DNA from: an uncultured Paracoccaceae bacterium
GTDB lineage: Bacteria; Pseudomonadota; Alphaproteobacteria; Rhodobacterales; Rhodobacteraceae
Assembly: GCA_947492585.1 (NCBI GenBank)
Contig: CANLND010000010.1
Location: 1 to 64,000, forward strand
DNA: 64,000 nucleotides
Direction: 5' to 3'
Part shown: piece after piece, positions 62,570 to 64,000 of the stretch
How positions within the stretch are numbered: the stretch's first letter is position 1
How the letters are laid out: each line of letters opens with the position of its first letter
The notes under the pieces: generated by a model
What the model was told of the DNA's origin: nothing
Databases searched by the model: none
The model's input: only the letters and a program-made list of their open reading frames with translations
Translations under genes and position numbers: made by a program

Positions 62570-62920
62570 ATGAATCTGTATCACTGCTCAATCGATCTCA
62601 AGCATGAAGCAAAGGCGCTGGTCTTTGCCAATGCGGTGGATCAATGGATGTCTTACCTGCAAGAGCGCGATGTCGTGCACACCTGGCGTTTGCTGCGGCG
62701 CAAATTGCATCTTGCCAGCGACAAGGATCGTGATTTCATCCTTGAGGTTGAATTCGACAATATGATCCAGCTCGACAAGGCATTTAGCGTGCTGGGAGAG
62801 CATGACGAAGAGGTGGAGCGCCTGTATGAAAACGTCTCAAATCTGATTGGCGCATTTGAGGTGGGGCTCTACCGTCCCTTCCCTGACCCGGAACGCGCCG
62901 AACGTATGGCGCTTATCTAA
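62570..62920 (+). CDS. Conserved small cytoplasmic protein, 116 residues
   Basis: From ATG 62570 after GGAGGGCCC. Alpha/beta with an N-terminal strand (MNLYHCSIDLKHEAKALVFA), a middle strand pair (HTWRLLRRKLHLASDKDRDF) and a C-terminal helix. Dimeric ferredoxin-like fold is plausible. I recall homologues in Rhodobacterales annotated as DUF of unknown function. A palindrome GTGACGCGTCAC (62924-62935) follows its stop. Confidence 0.65.
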   Translation: MNLYHCSIDLKHEAKALVFANAVDQWMSYLQERDVVHTWRLLRRKLHLASDKDRDFILEVEFDNMIQLDKAFSVLGEHDEEVERLYENVSNLIGAFEVGLYRPFPDPERAERMALI

Positions 62921-62960
62921 GATGTGACGCGTCACGCCTTGAGGCGCTTAGCGTGGCATC

Positions 62961-62990
62961 AAAAAAGCCGGGACAAAATCCCGGCTTTGT
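62961..62990. terminator. Bidirectional terminator
   Basis: AAAAAAGCCGGG-acaaaat-CCCGGCTTTGT between the gene at 62570 and the converging carboxypeptidase gene. Confidence 0.85.
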
Positions 62991-63010
62991 AATGTTTCAG
63001 ATAGAGCGAT

Positions 63011-64000
63011 TTAGAGGTCGTAGATATTTGAAAATTTCTCTTCCAAATAGCTCATCAGCGGCGCGTGGCTGGGCGTTTCACCGGTCGCGTGGGTGATGGT
63101 GTCCACCGGCATGCGCAGACCGCCATGTTGTTGCAAATTGTCCCGCAACCAATTTGTCGCGCGCTCAGTATTGCCGTGGGTCAGATCCTGATCCAAATCG
63201 GGCACATCGCGGCGCAGCGCCTGATACAGGCAGCCGGCATAGACATTGCCCAAGCTATAGGTCGGGAAATAGCCAAACAAACCCACCGACCAATGCACAT
63301 CCTGAAGCACACCATTTGACGGTTTATCAACGGCGTATCCAAAGTCCGCTGCAAAACGATCGTTCCACGCCGCCTCAAGATCAACAACCTCAAGATCTCC
63401 GCTCATCAAGGCGCGTTCCAGATCAAAGCGCAGCATCACATGCAGGTTGTATTGCAGTTCGTCCGCTTCGGTGCGGATGTAGCCCTTTTGCACAGCGTTG
63501 ACGGCGGCATAAAAACCGTCGGCGTCCGCAATGCCGAAATCGCCAAACGCGTCTTGCATCTGACCAAATAACCAACCGGTATAGGCGCGGCTGCGGCCCA
63601 GCTGATTTTCGTAAATCCGGCTTTGGCTTTCGTGCACCCCCATTGACACGCCACTGCCCAGTGGCGTGAGCAAATACGCACGATCAATGTTTTGTTCGTA
63701 ACAGGCATGACCGGTTTCGTGGATGGTCGAATAGATGCAGTTAAACGGATCCTCAGCGCTGGTACGGGTGGTGATGCGGACATCCAAGCCACCACCGGAA
63801 CAAAACGGATGCACCGCTTTGTCGACGCGGCCATGCGCCATGTCATAGCCAAAGGACTTGGCCAGTTTGCGCGTCAGCTTCATCTGCGCGCCCTGATCAA
63901 AAAGGGCACTGACACCTTTTGGCTGCGGCTTTTCAAGCACGCGCGCTCTCAGATCGACCAAGCCGGGACGCAACGCCTCAAAGACCGCTGAAATTTCAGC
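63011..64000 (-). CDS. Carboxypeptidase M32 (carboxypeptidase Taq family), C-terminal part
   Basis: The frame is open through the window edge; 329 residues are visible of about 490 usual. Metal-dependent removal of C-terminal amino acids. The zinc motif HETGH is in IYSTIHETGHACYEQNI, with the third ligand glutamate in GVHESQSRIYEN. Family blocks HPFCSGGGLDVRITTR, DDLDVE-like GDLEVVDLEAAWN and YFPTYSLGNVYAG. Cytoplasmic; no signal seen in the visible part. Confidence 0.93.
   Translation of the reverse strand, partial: AEISAVFEALRPGLVDLRARVLEKPQPKGVSALFDQGAQMKLTRKLAKSFGYDMAHGRVDKAVHPFCSGGGLDVRITTRTSAEDPFNCIYSTIHETGHACYEQNIDRAYLLTPLGSGVSMGVHESQSRIYENQLGRSRAYTGWLFGQMQDAFGDFGIADADGFYAAVNAVQKGYIRTEADELQYNLHVMLRFDLERALMSGDLEVVDLEAAWNDRFAADFGYAVDKPSNGVLQDVHWSVGLFGYFPTYSLGNVYAGCLYQALRRDVPDLDQDLTHGNTERATNWLRDNLQQHGGLRMPVDTITHATGETPSHAPLMSYLEEKFSNIYDL

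Overview
The window is from an alphaproteobacterium of the Rhodobacterales (Roseobacter group). The right half shows this: rplU-rpmA-obgE-proB-proA, a ChpT-type phosphotransferase of the CckA-CtrA pathway, an olsBA ornithine-lipid pair, rpsB-tsf, a LuxR-type regulator, and a tetrahydrofolate C1 cluster with a 'virulence factor' family protein. All identifications come from reading motifs; no database search was run.

Layout. (1) 1-2813: accessory DNA: the end of an IS5-family element that cut off a gene, a small gene, and a large serine recombinase whose frame runs into a tRNA fragment. (2) 2814-32176: a genomic island of about 29.4 kb in the tRNA-Ser(CGA) gene, bounded by a perfect 62-bp repeat of the tRNA 3' part (2814-2875 and 32177-32238), with a tyrosine integrase and an excisionase-like gene at the tRNA end. 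(3) 32177-37058: the intact tRNA, a DUF2059-type secreted protein, and a frameshifted D-Ala-D-Ala ligase with an MFS transporter and a divergent MocR regulator. (4) 37184-64000: core chromosome.

Main discovery. A minus-strand, tightly overlapping seven-gene operon (15070 down to 6553) encodes a Dcm-like cytosine methyltransferase, a Vsr nuclease, a GHKL (MutL/MORC-like) ATPase, an HNH nuclease, a SNF2 ATPase, a 144-residue stand-alone copy of the EcoRII N-terminal DNA-reading domain, and a 752-residue protein with several RNA-polymerase-alpha-CTD-like helix-hairpin-helix repeats and a sigma region-4-like helix-turn-helix. No EcoRII-type catalytic domain is present. I infer a 'dissected EcoRII' defence system, probably centred on CCWGG, in which the effector domain recruits an ATPase/nuclease complex. 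The last two proteins end in the same unusual peptide, RIVLRG(F/W)RRxH, suggesting a shared docking tail. A convergent Fic gene is preceded by eight 16-bp repeats (GGTGA-N6-TGTAC) spaced in multiples of about ten bases.

The island also has plasmid-like parts: five exact 21-bp iterons (15576-15680), a KfrA-like coiled-coil protein, and a possible initiator gene preceded by another set of repeats 21 bp apart. Two tyrosine-recombinase genes (25636-28775) are mirrored by two shorter genes (21346-22679) that resemble only their N-terminal halves. Other cargo is a pair of membrane proteins, a DEDDh exonuclease, and a decayed IS21-family element.

In the core, likely working groups are rplU-rpmA (ribosome), proBA (proline), olsBA (ornithine lipid), rpsB-tsf (translation), the three-gene C1 cluster, an ABC transporter with a lipocalin-like secreted protein, and mtnA with a class II aldolase (methylthioadenosine salvage).
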